Assembly (NCBI GenBank): GCA_029884425.1
Contig: JAOUHV010000023.1
Coordinates: 1-41,653, forward strand
Direction of reading: 5' to 3'
DNA: 41,653 nucleotides
Origin: Gammaproteobacteria bacterium
GTDB taxonomy: Bacteria; Pseudomonadota; Gammaproteobacteria; S012-40
In this document: in pieces, positions 7,703-16,195 of the stretch
How positions within the stretch are numbered: the stretch's first letter is position 1
Layout of the letters: each line of letters begins with the position of its first letter
Program-made: the position numbers and the translations under genes
Notes under the pieces: model-generated
The model's input: the letters and a program-made list of their open reading frames with translations, nothing else
Database searches by the model: none
What the model was told of the DNA's origin: nothing

Positions 7703-9171
7703 TAAAAACGCTCCAGTTCCGGATGGGGCAATTGGCCGTGATGAATGTGCATGGCACCAAATTCAGCGCAGCGGTGCAGGGTGGGAATGGCCTTGCCAGG
7801 GTTGAGCAACTGATGTTGATCAAAGGCCTGTTTGATGGCGTGAAACTGTGTCAGGGTGGGCGCATCAAATTGCACGCACATCTGATTGAGTTTTTCGGTG
7901 CCAACGCCGTGTTCGCCACTGATGCTGCCGCCCATGGCAACGCAGAGTTCCAGAATCCGACCACCGAACTCTTCGACTTTTGCAAATTCGCCGGGGACGT
8001 TGGCATCGTACAAAATCAGCGGGTGCAGATTGCCGTCACCGGCATGAAACACGTTGGCAACTGCCAGTTGGTATTCACTCGCCAGCTCGGCGATACCGCG
8101 CAGTACCGCTGGCAAGTGGCGGCGCGGAATGCTGCCGTCCATGCAGTAGTAGTCTGGCGCAATCCGACCGACTGCGGGGAAGGCGGCCTTGCGGCCTTTC
8201 CACATCAGCAGTCGCTGGGCTTCGTCATCGGCCTGACGGATTTCGGTAGCGGCGTTGCGCGTTAACACCTGTCTGACCCGTTCGCTGTCTTGCTCCACTT
8301 CTTCCGGGATGCCATCGAGTTCGCACAACAAGATGGCTTGCGCCTGGCGCGGGTAACCGGCGTGAACAAAATCTTCGACCGCATCAATTGCCAGGTGGTC
8401 CATCATTTCTAGCCCGGAAGGAACAATGCCGGCGGAAATGATGTCGGCTACGGCTTGTCCGGCGCAGCTGACATCGTCAAACGCGGCCAGTAACACCCGC
8501 ACCGAGGCGGGAATGGGCAGCAATTTGACGGTGACTTCGACGATGACACCGAGCATGCCTTCGGAGCCGCACATCAGCGCCAGCAGATCGTAGCCGGGGC
8601 TGTCCAGCGCGGCGCTGCCCAGAGTGAGGCGTTCACCGTCGATGGTGATGATCTCGAGCTTGAGGACGTTGTGCACGGTCAGGCCGTATTTCAGGCAGTG
8701 AACGCCGCCGGAATTTTCCGCCACGTTGCCGCCAATGGTGCAGGCGATTTGCGATGACGGGTCGGGGGCATAGTACAAACCGTACGGTTTGGCAGCCGTG
8801 GACACGGCCAGGTTGGTGACACCCGGTTGCACACGGGCGACGCGGGCATCGGCATCAATGTCGAGAATACGGTTAAATCGCGCCAGACTGAGCAAAATAC
8901 CTTGCTCGTGCGGCAGCGCGCCGCCGGACAGACCGGTGCCGGCGCCACGGGCGACCACGGGGATATTTTGTTGCTGGCACAGTTGCAACACTGCCTGAAC
9001 CTGTTCGGTGGTTTGGGGTAACACCACGATCCATGGCAGGCGGCGATAGGCGGACAGTCCGTCGCATTCGTATGGACGCAAACTTTCCTCCGTGTGCAGG
9101 ACGGCGTCTGCGGGCAGAAAACGGCAAAGCGCGGCAACAACCGAGTTTTTATTATGTTTATTATCGGGCAT
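7702..9171 (-). CDS. glcD: Glycolate oxidase catalytic flavoprotein GlcD
   Basis: This 489-residue FAD-linked oxidase is the first gene of glcDEF. The PCMH FAD-binding domain is marked by RGAGTGLSGGALP (near residue 75) and IGGNVAENSGGVHCLKYG. The C-terminal FAD-oxidase domain carries VFHAGDGNLHPLI and SGEHGVGTEKL, the active-site motifs of the D-lactate/glycolate oxidase family. Its predicted role is oxidation of glycolate to glyoxylate at the inner membrane with electron transfer through GlcF. The closely related D-lactate dehydrogenases differ little in these motifs, but the adjacent glcE and glcF settle the assignment. No GlcC-type regulator or malate synthase is next to it. Confidence 0.95.
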   Translation of the reverse strand: MPDNKHNKNSVVAALCRFLPADAVLHTEESLRPYECDGLSAYRRLPWIVVLPQTTEQVQAVLQLCQQQNIPVVARGAGTGLSGGALPHEQGILLSLARFNRILDIDADARVARVQPGVTNLAVSTAAKPYGLYYAPDPSSQIACTIGGNVAENSGGVHCLKYGLTVHNVLKLEIITIDGERLTLGSAALDSPGYDLLALMCGSEGMLGVIVEVTVKLLPIPASVRVLLAAFDDVSCAGQAVADIISAGIVPSGLEMMDHLAIDAVEDFVHAGYPRQAQAILLCELDGIPEEVEQDSERVRQVLTRNAATEIRQADDEAQRLLMWKGRKAAFPAVGRIAPDYYCMDGSIPRRHLPAVLRGIAELASEYQLAVANVFHAGDGNLHPLILYDANVPGEFAKVEEFGGRILELCVAMGGSISGEHGVGTEKLNQMCVQFDAPTLTQFHAIKQAFDQHQLLNPGKAIPTLHRCAEFGAMHIHHGQLPHPELERF

Positions 9172-9177
9172 ATCAGC

Positions 9178-9282
9178 ATGACTGCGTTGGCTTTGATCCT
9201 GACGTTACTTGTTGTCGCGTCGTATATCAACAACATGCTTCGTGTGGACATAGTTACGCAGCGCACTAAAGTTAGCCGCTGA
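9178..9282 (+). CDS. Possible single-helix small membrane protein
   Basis: This 34-codon frame begins only six bases upstream of the divergent glcD start codon. It encodes MTALALILTLLVVASYIN followed by a basic tail (residues 19-34), with one clear transmembrane helix. No good ribosome-binding site is visible, and hydrophobic chance frames occur, so it is a candidate only. If real, it would share a bidirectional promoter region with glcDEF. Confidence 0.2.
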   Translation: MTALALILTLLVVASYINNMLRVDIVTQRTKVSR

Positions 9283-9362
9283 TTATCCGATTTTGCTATT
9301 GGGTTGGGGCAGGGTCTGTCTTCGATTCATTTCAATCAAGCCAACGGGAAGTAGTCATACCA

Positions 9363-9782
9363 ATGCAGTCGGAAAGCGTAGTTCGCGTATTAGTGGCCGA
9401 GGATAATCTGGTAAATCAGAAAGTAATCAAAGGGATGTTGGCGCGTCTTAAACTGGAAGTGGACGTGGTGGGCGACGGTCAGGCCGCAGTGAATGCGGTG
9501 AGCGCCCAGCAGTATGCGGTCGTCATTATGGATTGCCAGATGCCGGTGATGGATGGCTATGAAGCCACGGCTGAAATTCGTCGTTTGGCAGGCGAAAATA
9601 AAATTACCGACTTGCCGATTATTGCTCTGACGGCTAACGCGATGATAGGCGACCGGGAAAAATGCCTGGATGCTGGCATGGACGACTTTCTACCCAAGCC
9701 GGTGACGCTGGAGACGCTGGAGCCGGTGGTGCGTAAATGGCTGGATAGCGACTACAGCGCGCGGAAAAAACGCGTCGGTTAG
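9363..9782 (+). CDS. Stand-alone response-regulator receiver protein
   Basis: This 139-residue protein is a single REC domain. The acidic pair is in VLVAEDN, the phospho-acceptor is Asp57 in VVIMDCQMPVMDGYEAT, the switch Thr is in IIALTANAM, and the conserved Lys is in DDFLPKPV. There is no DNA-binding or enzymatic output domain; only a short basic tail (SARKKRVG) follows. The sequence belongs to the class found as C-terminal receivers of hybrid histidine kinases and closely matches the second receiver of the kinase at 33406-36255. It probably acts in a phosphorelay by protein-protein contact. Its stop codon overlaps the ROK kinase stop on the opposite strand by four bases. Confidence 0.92.
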   Translation: MQSESVVRVLVAEDNLVNQKVIKGMLARLKLEVDVVGDGQAAVNAVSAQQYAVVIMDCQMPVMDGYEATAEIRRLAGENKITDLPIIALTANAMIGDREKCLDAGMDDFLPKPVTLETLEPVVRKWLDSDYSARKKRVG

Positions 9783-10678
9783 GCGCGGCTTCCCAACCAG
9801 GCGGCACCGCGAACACCACTGGAATCGCCAAACATCGGGCGTCGCAGTTGCGTCTGAATGCTGTTGGAAAAAATATACTTTGACCAGATTTTGGGAACGT
9901 TGTGATAAATCCGCTCAATGTTGCCCAGTCCTCCTCCCAGCACAATCACCTCTGGATCCAGCACATTGATCACGTGGGCCAGGCCGCGCGCCAGGCAATC
10001 CTCAAAATATCGCAGGCTAGCTTCGCAGTGTTGATCACCCTCACTGGCACGTAACACCATTTCTGCCGGTGTCAGGCTTTCCCCGTAGGCGCGTTGATGG
10101 TTTTTGGCCAGGCCCGGCCCGGACAAATAGGTTTCCAGACAGCCGGATTTGCCGCAGTAGCAGGCGGGGCCGGGCAGTTCTTCTTCGCGTGGCCAGGGCA
10201 GGGGGTTGTGACCCCATTCGCCGGCAATGCCGTTGGCACCTTGCAGTACCTTGCCGTTGATGACGATGCCTGCCCCAGTGCCGGTGCCGATAATGACCCC
10301 AAACACGTTGCTGGCTCCGGCGGCTGCGCCGTCGGCGGCCTCGGACAAGGCAAAGCAGTTGGCATCGTTGGCGATTTGTACCGGGCGTTGCAGGCAGTGC
10401 TGCAAGTCCTGCAGCAGCGGCTGGTCGTTGAGGCAGGTGGAATTGGAGTTTTGCAGTCGTCCGGTGGCGGGGGAAATACTGCCCGGGGTGCCAATGCCGA
10501 CGGTGGCGTGCAGGCCCAGTTGAGCCTCGGCGTCTTCGACTAGCTGGGTGATGCTGCGCAAAATCGCCTGATAGTCGCCCTGTGGCGTGGGGACGCGCTG
10601 ACGGTGCAAAGTTTGCCCATGATGGTCCAGAGCAATTATCTCTATTTTTGTGCCGCCCAGGTCAATTCCTATCTGCAT
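9779..10678 (-). CDS. ROK-family sugar kinase (fructokinase or N-acetylglucosamine kinase type)
   Basis: The product is 299 residues from the ATG at 10678, which has AGGATAGG upstream; a TTG two codons earlier is less likely. The N-terminus IGIDLGGTKIE is the ROK phosphate-binding loop. A second ATPase motif is in VFGVIIGTGTGAGIVING. EWGHNPLPW supplies the conserved His, and CYCGKSGCLETYLSG is the zinc-binding cysteine motif (about residues 165-180). VIVLGGGLGN completes the fold. The predicted reaction is ATP-dependent phosphorylation of a free hexose, most like Mak/NagK enzymes. It has no helix-turn-helix, so it is not a ROK repressor. No sugar transporter is adjacent. Confidence 0.9.
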   Translation of the reverse strand: MQIGIDLGGTKIEIIALDHHGQTLHRQRVPTPQGDYQAILRSITQLVEDAEAQLGLHATVGIGTPGSISPATGRLQNSNSTCLNDQPLLQDLQHCLQRPVQIANDANCFALSEAADGAAAGASNVFGVIIGTGTGAGIVINGKVLQGANGIAGEWGHNPLPWPREEELPGPACYCGKSGCLETYLSGPGLAKNHQRAYGESLTPAEMVLRASEGDQHCEASLRYFEDCLARGLAHVINVLDPEVIVLGGGLGNIERIYHNVPKIWSKYIFSNSIQTQLRRPMFGDSSGVRGAAWLGSRA

Positions 10679-10746
10679 AGTCAATATTGCCTATCCTGTT
10701 GAAATTTTTTGAGTATTTGATCCATTGTGGTGAATTTTCAGCAATA

Positions 10747-10788
10747 TGTCCAAGTTTTCGTGTGAAGTACTTCGCCTCTGTCCAAGTT
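10747..10788. promoter_or_regulatory. Direct repeats flanking a palindrome in a divergent intergenic region
   Basis: TGTCCAAGTT occurs at 10747-10756 and again at 10779-10788, a 32-base period that is close to three helical turns. Between them lies the perfect 10-bp palindrome GAAGTACTTC (10764-10773). The array lies between the ROK kinase and the divergent secreted-protein/protease operon, so it could be an operator for either. The binding protein is unknown. Confidence 0.4.
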
Positions 10789-10839
10789 AAAAAAAGTCCC
10801 CGGTCCGGTCGATAACTCCCGAAGAATGGGAGATCAATC

Positions 10840-11301
10840 ATGACCAAGTGGGCGTTGGCACTAGCCATGGCAGGAGTGCTGTTGTTATCAGGAACCATGG
10901 CGGTGGCCAAGCCGTTGCCTCCGTTTGACGTTAATTTGGAGCCGGTTGAGCAGTCAGTGCTGCCGGCTGCGGTGCGTTTTGTTGCCAATATTCAGTCTTT
11001 TCAGGATCTCAAAGGACTGACGTTCGCCTTCATTCTTCCACCTGGAGTAACCACCTCCGCGCAGACAGAGTGGCCAGTCGATCTGGTCGCAGGTGCGCCG
11101 CAGCGGTTTGAACTCATCCTGAATTTGTCATCATGGCCGGCGCAGGCGGTAGGGGCGCAGTTGCGTCTGATCGATGGTAACGAGCGATATGTCCAAACTG
11201 AATACTTTGTGATGCCAGGTGCAAGTAAAAAAGCGGAGCGCAGTAAGCCGGATACAGTGCGTGAACGCCATGGGCAAATGGTACGGGAGAGGGCGCTGTA
11301 A
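10840..11301 (+). CDS. Secreted protein of unknown function, first gene of the protease unit
   Basis: This 153-residue protein has a clear Sec signal peptide (MTKWALALAMAGVLLLSGTMAVA, cleaved before KPLPP). The mature part looks like a small beta-rich, Ig-like fold, with NLEPVEQSVLPAAVRFVANIQ and QRFELILNLSSWPAQAVGAQLRL strands, and a charged C-terminal tail. GGGAG precedes the ATG. Its stop codon overlaps the ATG of the following protease gene (TAATG), so the two are translationally coupled, suggesting a shared role such as a periplasmic or surface partner. The family is not recognised. Confidence 0.8.
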   Translation: MTKWALALAMAGVLLLSGTMAVAKPLPPFDVNLEPVEQSVLPAAVRFVANIQSFQDLKGLTFAFILPPGVTTSAQTEWPVDLVAGAPQRFELILNLSSWPAQAVGAQLRLIDGNERYVQTEYFVMPGASKKAERSKPDTVRERHGQMVRERAL

Positions 11302-13151
11302 TGCCGATTCTGCTGCTACTGCTGTCAGTGTTGCTGGCAGGCTGTTTACCTTCGACCAATCCGGAGCAACCCAAAGAACCGACCGAAGGATACGAACTGG
11401 AAGTCAGTCCCGGGCGGTTGATTTTGTCTGCGATCGGCAGCAGCAGTTCGTTAAATGCGACCCTGCGCAATAATGGCGAGTCGGTGTCTGACGGTGTATT
11501 TAGTTGGCGCAGCAGCAATCCAGCGATTGTGACGGTAGATGACAGCGGGAAGGTCGTGGCGCAAGGAGAAGGCGCGGCGCAAATTGTGGTGACAGCCAAT
11601 GGCATTTCGCGCAAGGCAGATGTGGTGGTCAGTTTTGGGGCGATTGAGGTGCAGGGTTCTGTTTTGTACCAGGATAAGCGTTATTCCACATCAGGTGTAT
11701 TGATCGATGAAAGTTACAAGCCGGTTCGTAACGCGATTGTGGATGTGATGGATTTGACCGGCAACGTGATGATGTCCACCCAAACCGATGATGAAGGACA
11801 GTACACCATTCTGGTGTTGCCCTCGGAAAAATATGTGGTGCGAGTGCTGGCCAAGAGCGCGATTGGAATGCCCTATGCGCTGGAGGTGCGGGACTTTTCG
11901 GGTTTGCTGTATGGTGTGACCCAAAATCTGGATTTGACCAATCCGTCATCGTCGACGCTGGTGATTTCACATGTGTCAGGTTTTTCTGCGGTTTACAATA
12001 TTTTTGATGTGATGATGGTTGGATCCGAATTTATGCAGCAGCAGAATGTAGGTTCGTTGCCGTCGCTGGATGTGTACTGGGAGAGCGGCAAGGGACAGGC
12101 AACTTATTTCTGCAGTGGCTTCCATTCGGTGTATTGCACGCTGGGTGAAGGCGTTTATGTTTTGGGTGGCGCTTCAGGCGACAGCGACGAGTTTGATGAT
12201 GATGTGCTGTGGCATGAATTTGGTCACTACGTGGCGCGCTATTATTCGCGCGACGATTCTCCCGGTGGTTGCCATGTGTTGAGCAGCACCAATCTGGATT
12301 TGCGTTTAGCCTGGAGTGAAGGTTGGGGCGACTTTTTTCCTGCTGCAGTCAAGCATTGGCTGAAGAACAGCCCTGAATTAAAACAGCGCATGTCGGCAAC
12401 GGATGCTGCCTCGACCTCGTACATCGATTTGTCTGGAAATTTTGCGTTAATTTCTCTGGATATTGCTTCCGCTCCATCCCACTATGTGGATGCCGGCAGT
12501 GAGGTGGCTACCGCCAATGTGTTGTATCGGTTTATGACCAACTATGGAATGAGGGCCGTGTGGGAGGTGATGCAAGGTTACATGCCGAGCGTGGCGCCGG
12601 CAAATCTTGAAGCCTTCTGGGATGGTTGGCGTGCTTATCAGTCTCCTTCTTCGGATCAGTTATACAACCTGGAGGCAATACTAGGTTCACGTAAAATTTA
12701 TTATCAACATGATGAACATGAAAGTGATGACAGCATCGGTAGTTCATCCTTGCTTGATTTAAATAAGATTCAGACGCATCATCTGTATCGTCGCGATGGG
12801 CAGACGGACAATGATGTGGTCAAGATGAATTTGCAGGCTGGTAAAACCTACGAGATCAAAACGTTTGGAATCCGCAATGGTGGAGATACGCATTTGCGTC
12901 TGCTGAATGCTGACGGTGCCGTGTTAGCAGAAAACGATGATGCGGCGGATGCGCCTGCCTATGTTGCTTATGACTCACGCTGTCGCATCTCGCGCATTAC
13001 CAATAATGGCGATGCATTGGCGTCGAAGATAAGTTTCACTCCCAGTCAATCTGGCGTGTATTACGCGAAAGTGCGTACTACTGAAGATCCGGTGCCCCAT
13101 CCATCCGCAGGGCGTTACGGTAGCTATAGCATTACTGTTACGCAGCCCTAA
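11301..13151 (+). CDS. Lipoprotein with Ig-like, HExxH metalloprotease and PPC-like domains
   Basis: This is a 616-residue lipoprotein with lipobox LLAGC (Cys15, +2 Leu). Domains in order: a Big_2-type Ig-like domain (about 35-110, SWRSSNPAIVTVDDSGKVVA), a carboxypeptidase-regulatory-like domain (about 115-200), a catalytic zinc-metalloprotease domain, and a pre-peptidase C-terminal (PPC)-like beta domain (about 505-616). The motif DEFDDDVLWHEFGH places zinc ligands His305 and His309 with Glu306 as base. Glu340 in AWSEGWGDFF fits the third ligand of a gluzincin-type enzyme. No propeptide is obvious. Its paralogue follows two bases downstream. The membrane or surface location and the nearby T2SS suggest an exported protease; the substrate is unknown. 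Confidence 0.85.
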   Translation: MPILLLLLSVLLAGCLPSTNPEQPKEPTEGYELEVSPGRLILSAIGSSSSLNATLRNNGESVSDGVFSWRSSNPAIVTVDDSGKVVAQGEGAAQIVVTANGISRKADVVVSFGAIEVQGSVLYQDKRYSTSGVLIDESYKPVRNAIVDVMDLTGNVMMSTQTDDEGQYTILVLPSEKYVVRVLAKSAIGMPYALEVRDFSGLLYGVTQNLDLTNPSSSTLVISHVSGFSAVYNIFDVMMVGSEFMQQQNVGSLPSLDVYWESGKGQATYFCSGFHSVYCTLGEGVYVLGGASGDSDEFDDDVLWHEFGHYVARYYSRDDSPGGCHVLSSTNLDLRLAWSEGWGDFFPAAVKHWLKNSPELKQRMSATDAASTSYIDLSGNFALISLDIASAPSHYVDAGSEVATANVLYRFMTNYGMRAVWEVMQGYMPSVAPANLEAFWDGWRAYQSPSSDQLYNLEAILGSRKIYYQHDEHESDDSIGSSSLLDLNKIQTHHLYRRDGQTDNDVVKMNLQAGKTYEIKTFGIRNGGDTHLRLLNADGAVLAENDDAADAPAYVAYDSRCRISRITNNGDALASKISFTPSQSGVYYAKVRTTEDPVPHPSAGRYGSYSITVTQP

Positions 13152-13153
13152 CC

Positions 13154-15064
13154 GTGGTGCGTCGGCTAACAATCATACTCCTGGTGATCGCCTTGTTGGC
13201 GATGCTCTCTGGCTGTGATTCGCCGCCGGCTGACCAGTCGCCGGCATTATCCAAAATACAACTATCACCGGCTGACAGTGTGATCCGTGCGCTGGAGGTG
13301 CCTCTCAGTTTAAATCTGTCGATGCTGGATCAGTATGGCGCGCCTATTGCGCCATTGAGCGTCCCTCGCTGGGAGAGTGATGCACCTCAGATTGTGAACG
13401 TGAGCGCGACCGGGGTAGTGACGGCGCATCAGCCCGGTACTGCAATGATCACTGTGCGCGTTGATCACTTGCTGGCGCAGGCGCAACTGCGTGTGGATAC
13501 CGGAATTGTTCCGCTGTCAGGATCGGTGAAATATGAAGACTGGCCATACGATGCGACGCAAGGACTGTTGCCGCAATCAGTAAATCGTCCCGTTCGTTTT
13601 GCCACCATCAACTTGCTGGATGAGCAAGGGAAACTGATGGCGACGCAAAACACGCAAACCGGTAGTTATTCGTTTGCGCAGTGGTTGCCGTCGCAGGGTT
13701 CGCTACAAGTGATTGCCAGTGCGGATGACAGCGGTAAAAGAGTTCAGGTGAAAGACTTGAGCGGGCAACCGCATCAACATGTGCAGGCCATCGTTGCGGG
13801 CTTTGATGTGCAGGATGTGGTGGTTGCGTCAGCCAATAATGCCAACTACGGCGCGTTTAATATTCTGGATGTGATGTTAACCGCGCATCAGTTTATGTCC
13901 TCTTCCCTGGGGGCGACACCGTTACCAGCGCTGAATGTGTTCTGGCGGCCGGGCAGTAATTTTGAAACCAGTTATTACTGCAACGATAATCAACCGGCAA
14001 CGCCAGGATTGCAGTGTGAATACGGTCCCGGTATCTATGTGCTGAGCGAACAAACCAGCACTTGGCAGGATAACGATGAGTTTGACGATGACGTGCTGTG
14101 GCATGAATATGGTCACTTCATCGCGTTTCAGTTTTCGCGTGATGACAGCAGTGGTGGCTGTCATGCCTTTAGCGATAACTTTCAGCAAATGCCATTGGCG
14201 TGGAGCGAAGGTTGGGGCAATTATTTTCAGGGGGCGGTAAAAATCACGTTGCCGCTGGCGCTGCGCTCCAGTCAGGAATCGTTGCCGGGAATGTACGTGG
14301 ATACCGTGAAAAACGGCGCACCTATGTGGGTTGATTTTTCCGACCCAGATTTGATGCTGGGCGATTTTCGTTTTGCCACCAATGAAACCTCCATTGCAAA
14401 AATTCTGTTGGATGTGACCCAGCAGTTTGGTTTTGCAACTGTCTGGCAGGTGGTGAGCTCGTCGGCCTGGGTGAGTAATTCCGGACGCCGCGCCAATCTT
14501 GAATTGTTTTGGGATATTGCTACTGGTCGAATGTCTGATGCCGGGGTGGCGCCGATTAACGAAGCCAGTTTGTTGCCCATTTTTTCCGCCCGAGGAGTGG
14601 ATTATCAGCAGGACGCCTACGAACCCAACGACAGCCGGCAAGCAGCAATGCTGCTGACGGCGGGTGTTAGCCAGAGCCACACGCTGTACGGTGCGGCGGG
14701 TGTTGCCGATCAGGACTGGTATGCGATCAACGCCACGGCCGGTGTGCCATTTACCGTAACCACCAGCAACCTGCGCAATGGCGCGGACACTGAAATGTGG
14801 CTGTACGCAGTGGATGCGCAGGGCAATCTGGATCAGGTTGGCTACAACAATGATCCTGAACCGGCTGGAATTCCACCGGTGTATGCTCACTCATACAATC
14901 AGGATGTGTGTGGTCTGATGTATGGCAACACGCTAACCGGGTTTGCTGCACGAGTGCAGTACACTCCGCCCACCACGGGTACGTATTACGTCAAAGTGGC
15001 GAGTAGTCAACTCGCCGAGTTTTACACTGGCCAATATGGCAGCTATCAAATTGATCTGCAGTAG
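13154..15064 (+). CDS. Second lipoprotein metalloprotease, tandem paralogue
   Basis: This 636-residue paralogue of the preceding gene has the same architecture: lipobox MLSGC (Cys21, +2 Asp), Big_2-type Ig-like domain (about 40-115), regulatory-like beta domain (about 120-215), protease domain and C-terminal PPC-like domain. The motif DEFDDDVLWHEYGH gives His317, Glu318 and His321, with Glu352 in AWSEGWGNYF as the likely third ligand. The spacing is identical to the first copy. It starts at tandem GTG codons two bases after the upstream stop and so depends on translational coupling. The copies are well diverged outside the catalytic core, so the duplication is old. The +2 Asp is an inner-membrane retention signal in E. 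coli and is also found in T2SS-secreted pullulanase. Confidence 0.85.
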   Translation: MVRRLTIILLVIALLAMLSGCDSPPADQSPALSKIQLSPADSVIRALEVPLSLNLSMLDQYGAPIAPLSVPRWESDAPQIVNVSATGVVTAHQPGTAMITVRVDHLLAQAQLRVDTGIVPLSGSVKYEDWPYDATQGLLPQSVNRPVRFATINLLDEQGKLMATQNTQTGSYSFAQWLPSQGSLQVIASADDSGKRVQVKDLSGQPHQHVQAIVAGFDVQDVVVASANNANYGAFNILDVMLTAHQFMSSSLGATPLPALNVFWRPGSNFETSYYCNDNQPATPGLQCEYGPGIYVLSEQTSTWQDNDEFDDDVLWHEYGHFIAFQFSRDDSSGGCHAFSDNFQQMPLAWSEGWGNYFQGAVKITLPLALRSSQESLPGMYVDTVKNGAPMWVDFSDPDLMLGDFRFATNETSIAKILLDVTQQFGFATVWQVVSSSAWVSNSGRRANLELFWDIATGRMSDAGVAPINEASLLPIFSARGVDYQQDAYEPNDSRQAAMLLTAGVSQSHTLYGAAGVADQDWYAINATAGVPFTVTTSNLRNGADTEMWLYAVDAQGNLDQVGYNNDPEPAGIPPVYAHSYNQDVCGLMYGNTLTGFAARVQYTPPTTGTYYVKVASSQLAEFYTGQYGSYQIDLQ

Positions 15065-15102
15065 TTCCCCGCAAATTTCCTTTTGTTTATACCGGAATAG
15101 GT

Positions 15103-15129
15103 TTTGCACTCAGTAAAGGCTGTTATAAT
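15103..15129 (+). promoter_or_regulatory. gspC: Putative sigma-70 promoter of the gspCDEF operon
   Basis: A consensus TATAAT box (15124-15129) is preceded by TGT, giving an extended -10. A weak -35 (TTTGCA, 15103-15108) lies 15 bases upstream. It is in the 170-base gap between the protease unit and gspC, leaving a leader of about 100 bases before the GTG start. Confidence 0.55.
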
Positions 15130-15234
15130 GAGCCCGCGCAGGCGAGTGGTCCCTCTGGTTAAAGCTGGCCAGTGCGTTGACCGTTACCTGTGCAGTCTTC
15201 AGAACCGTCGGAAAACACGAATAAGTTGGACTGA

Positions 15235-16176
15235 GTGAACTCAATTTTAAGCAGATTTGATCCGCTGGTTCGAGGCGGGCAGCGCTTCCCCTGGGCAAGC
15301 TGGCTGATGCGCCTGCCACCGGCAGCCAATGTGCTGATGGTGCTGCTATTGGCCAATGTCGTGGCTATTTTGACCTGGAAGTTGATCCCCCTGCCTGAAA
15401 TGCCGCCGGCACCGTTGAGCATGCCGCAAGCGGCGATATCCGTTCCGCAACGAAATGTGAATTATGATCAAATTTCCAACTGGCACCTGTTTGGTGAAGT
15501 GCGGTTGGACGCGGCGGCCATGGGCGATGCCCAGACGCCTGATGTTGTTCCTGATACTACCCTACAGTTGACCTTGCGTGGGGTGATTGCCTCCAAGGAT
15601 TTGCGCATAGCGTTTGCGATTATTGGTGATCCATCCGGGACAGAGGAAACCTACCGCGTTGGCGACCAGGTGCCCGGCGGTGCGCAGATTAAAGAAATTC
15701 ATGCGGACAAGGTTATTTTGTGGCGAAATAATCGCCACGAAACGTTGCGCCTGCCAGAGGATGCGTTGCCGACCAGTGACATGGGACAAGTGAGCCGGGT
15801 AGGGTCGTTCGGCACTCCGATGAATGCGGGAGGCGCTATGACCGTGTCGCCACAAGCTGCCGCAGTATTGAAGGATTATCGGCAAAAACTGGCGTCTGAT
15901 CCGCAGGCGTTGGCAAACGTGGTCAGAGCTGAACCTTATCATCAAGGCGGAAAGCTGACGGGGTATCGAATTTTTCCTGGTACTGACCGGACCTTGCTTA
16001 ACCGCGTCGGATTGCAGCCTGGGGATGTTATAACGTCGGTGAATGGAATTGAATTTGACAGTCCATCCAAGGGGCTGGAAATAATGAAAGCAGTAACTGA
16101 GGGCGGTGGCGGTCAGGTGTCCGTGAATGTTCTGCGCAATGGCGCAACGCAGACCTACATGGTGCCACTGAATTAG
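15235..16176 (+). CDS. gspC: Type II secretion protein GspC
   Basis: This 313-residue inner-membrane clamp protein links the secretin GspD to the inner-membrane platform. It has a short cytoplasmic N-terminus, one membrane helix (about 34-52, ANVLMVLLLANVVAIL), a periplasmic homology region (about 75-185, including NWHLFGEV and LRGVIASKDLRIAFAIIG) and a C-terminal PDZ domain (about 225-312, YRIFPGTDRTLLNRVGLQPGDVI), the part linked to substrate selection in other species. It starts at GTG with a weak ribosome-binding site. It is the first gene of gspCDEF, behind a probable promoter at 15103-15129. Confidence 0.95.
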   Translation: MNSILSRFDPLVRGGQRFPWASWLMRLPPAANVLMVLLLANVVAILTWKLIPLPEMPPAPLSMPQAAISVPQRNVNYDQISNWHLFGEVRLDAAAMGDAQTPDVVPDTTLQLTLRGVIASKDLRIAFAIIGDPSGTEETYRVGDQVPGGAQIKEIHADKVILWRNNRHETLRLPEDALPTSDMGQVSRVGSFGTPMNAGGAMTVSPQAAAVLKDYRQKLASDPQALANVVRAEPYHQGGKLTGYRIFPGTDRTLLNRVGLQPGDVITSVNGIEFDSPSKGLEIMKAVTEGGGGQVSVNVLRNGATQTYMVPLN

Positions 16177-16195
16177 ACCGAGGGTTGGACAGAGA

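Noticed and set aside
10791..10812. Similarity of a GTCCCCGGTCCGG stretch to the hairpin arm at 1589-1604
   Set aside because: The match is short, the inverted partner is missing here, and chance similarity of GC-rich sequence explains it.
10662..10988. Minus-strand frame spanning the ROK/secreted-protein intergenic region
   Set aside because: It overlaps the starts of two better genes and has no domain or ribosome-binding site.
13922..14890. Long minus-strand open frame opposite the second protease
   Set aside because: It has no ribosome-binding site and random-looking composition, and it lies wholly inside a well-supported gene.
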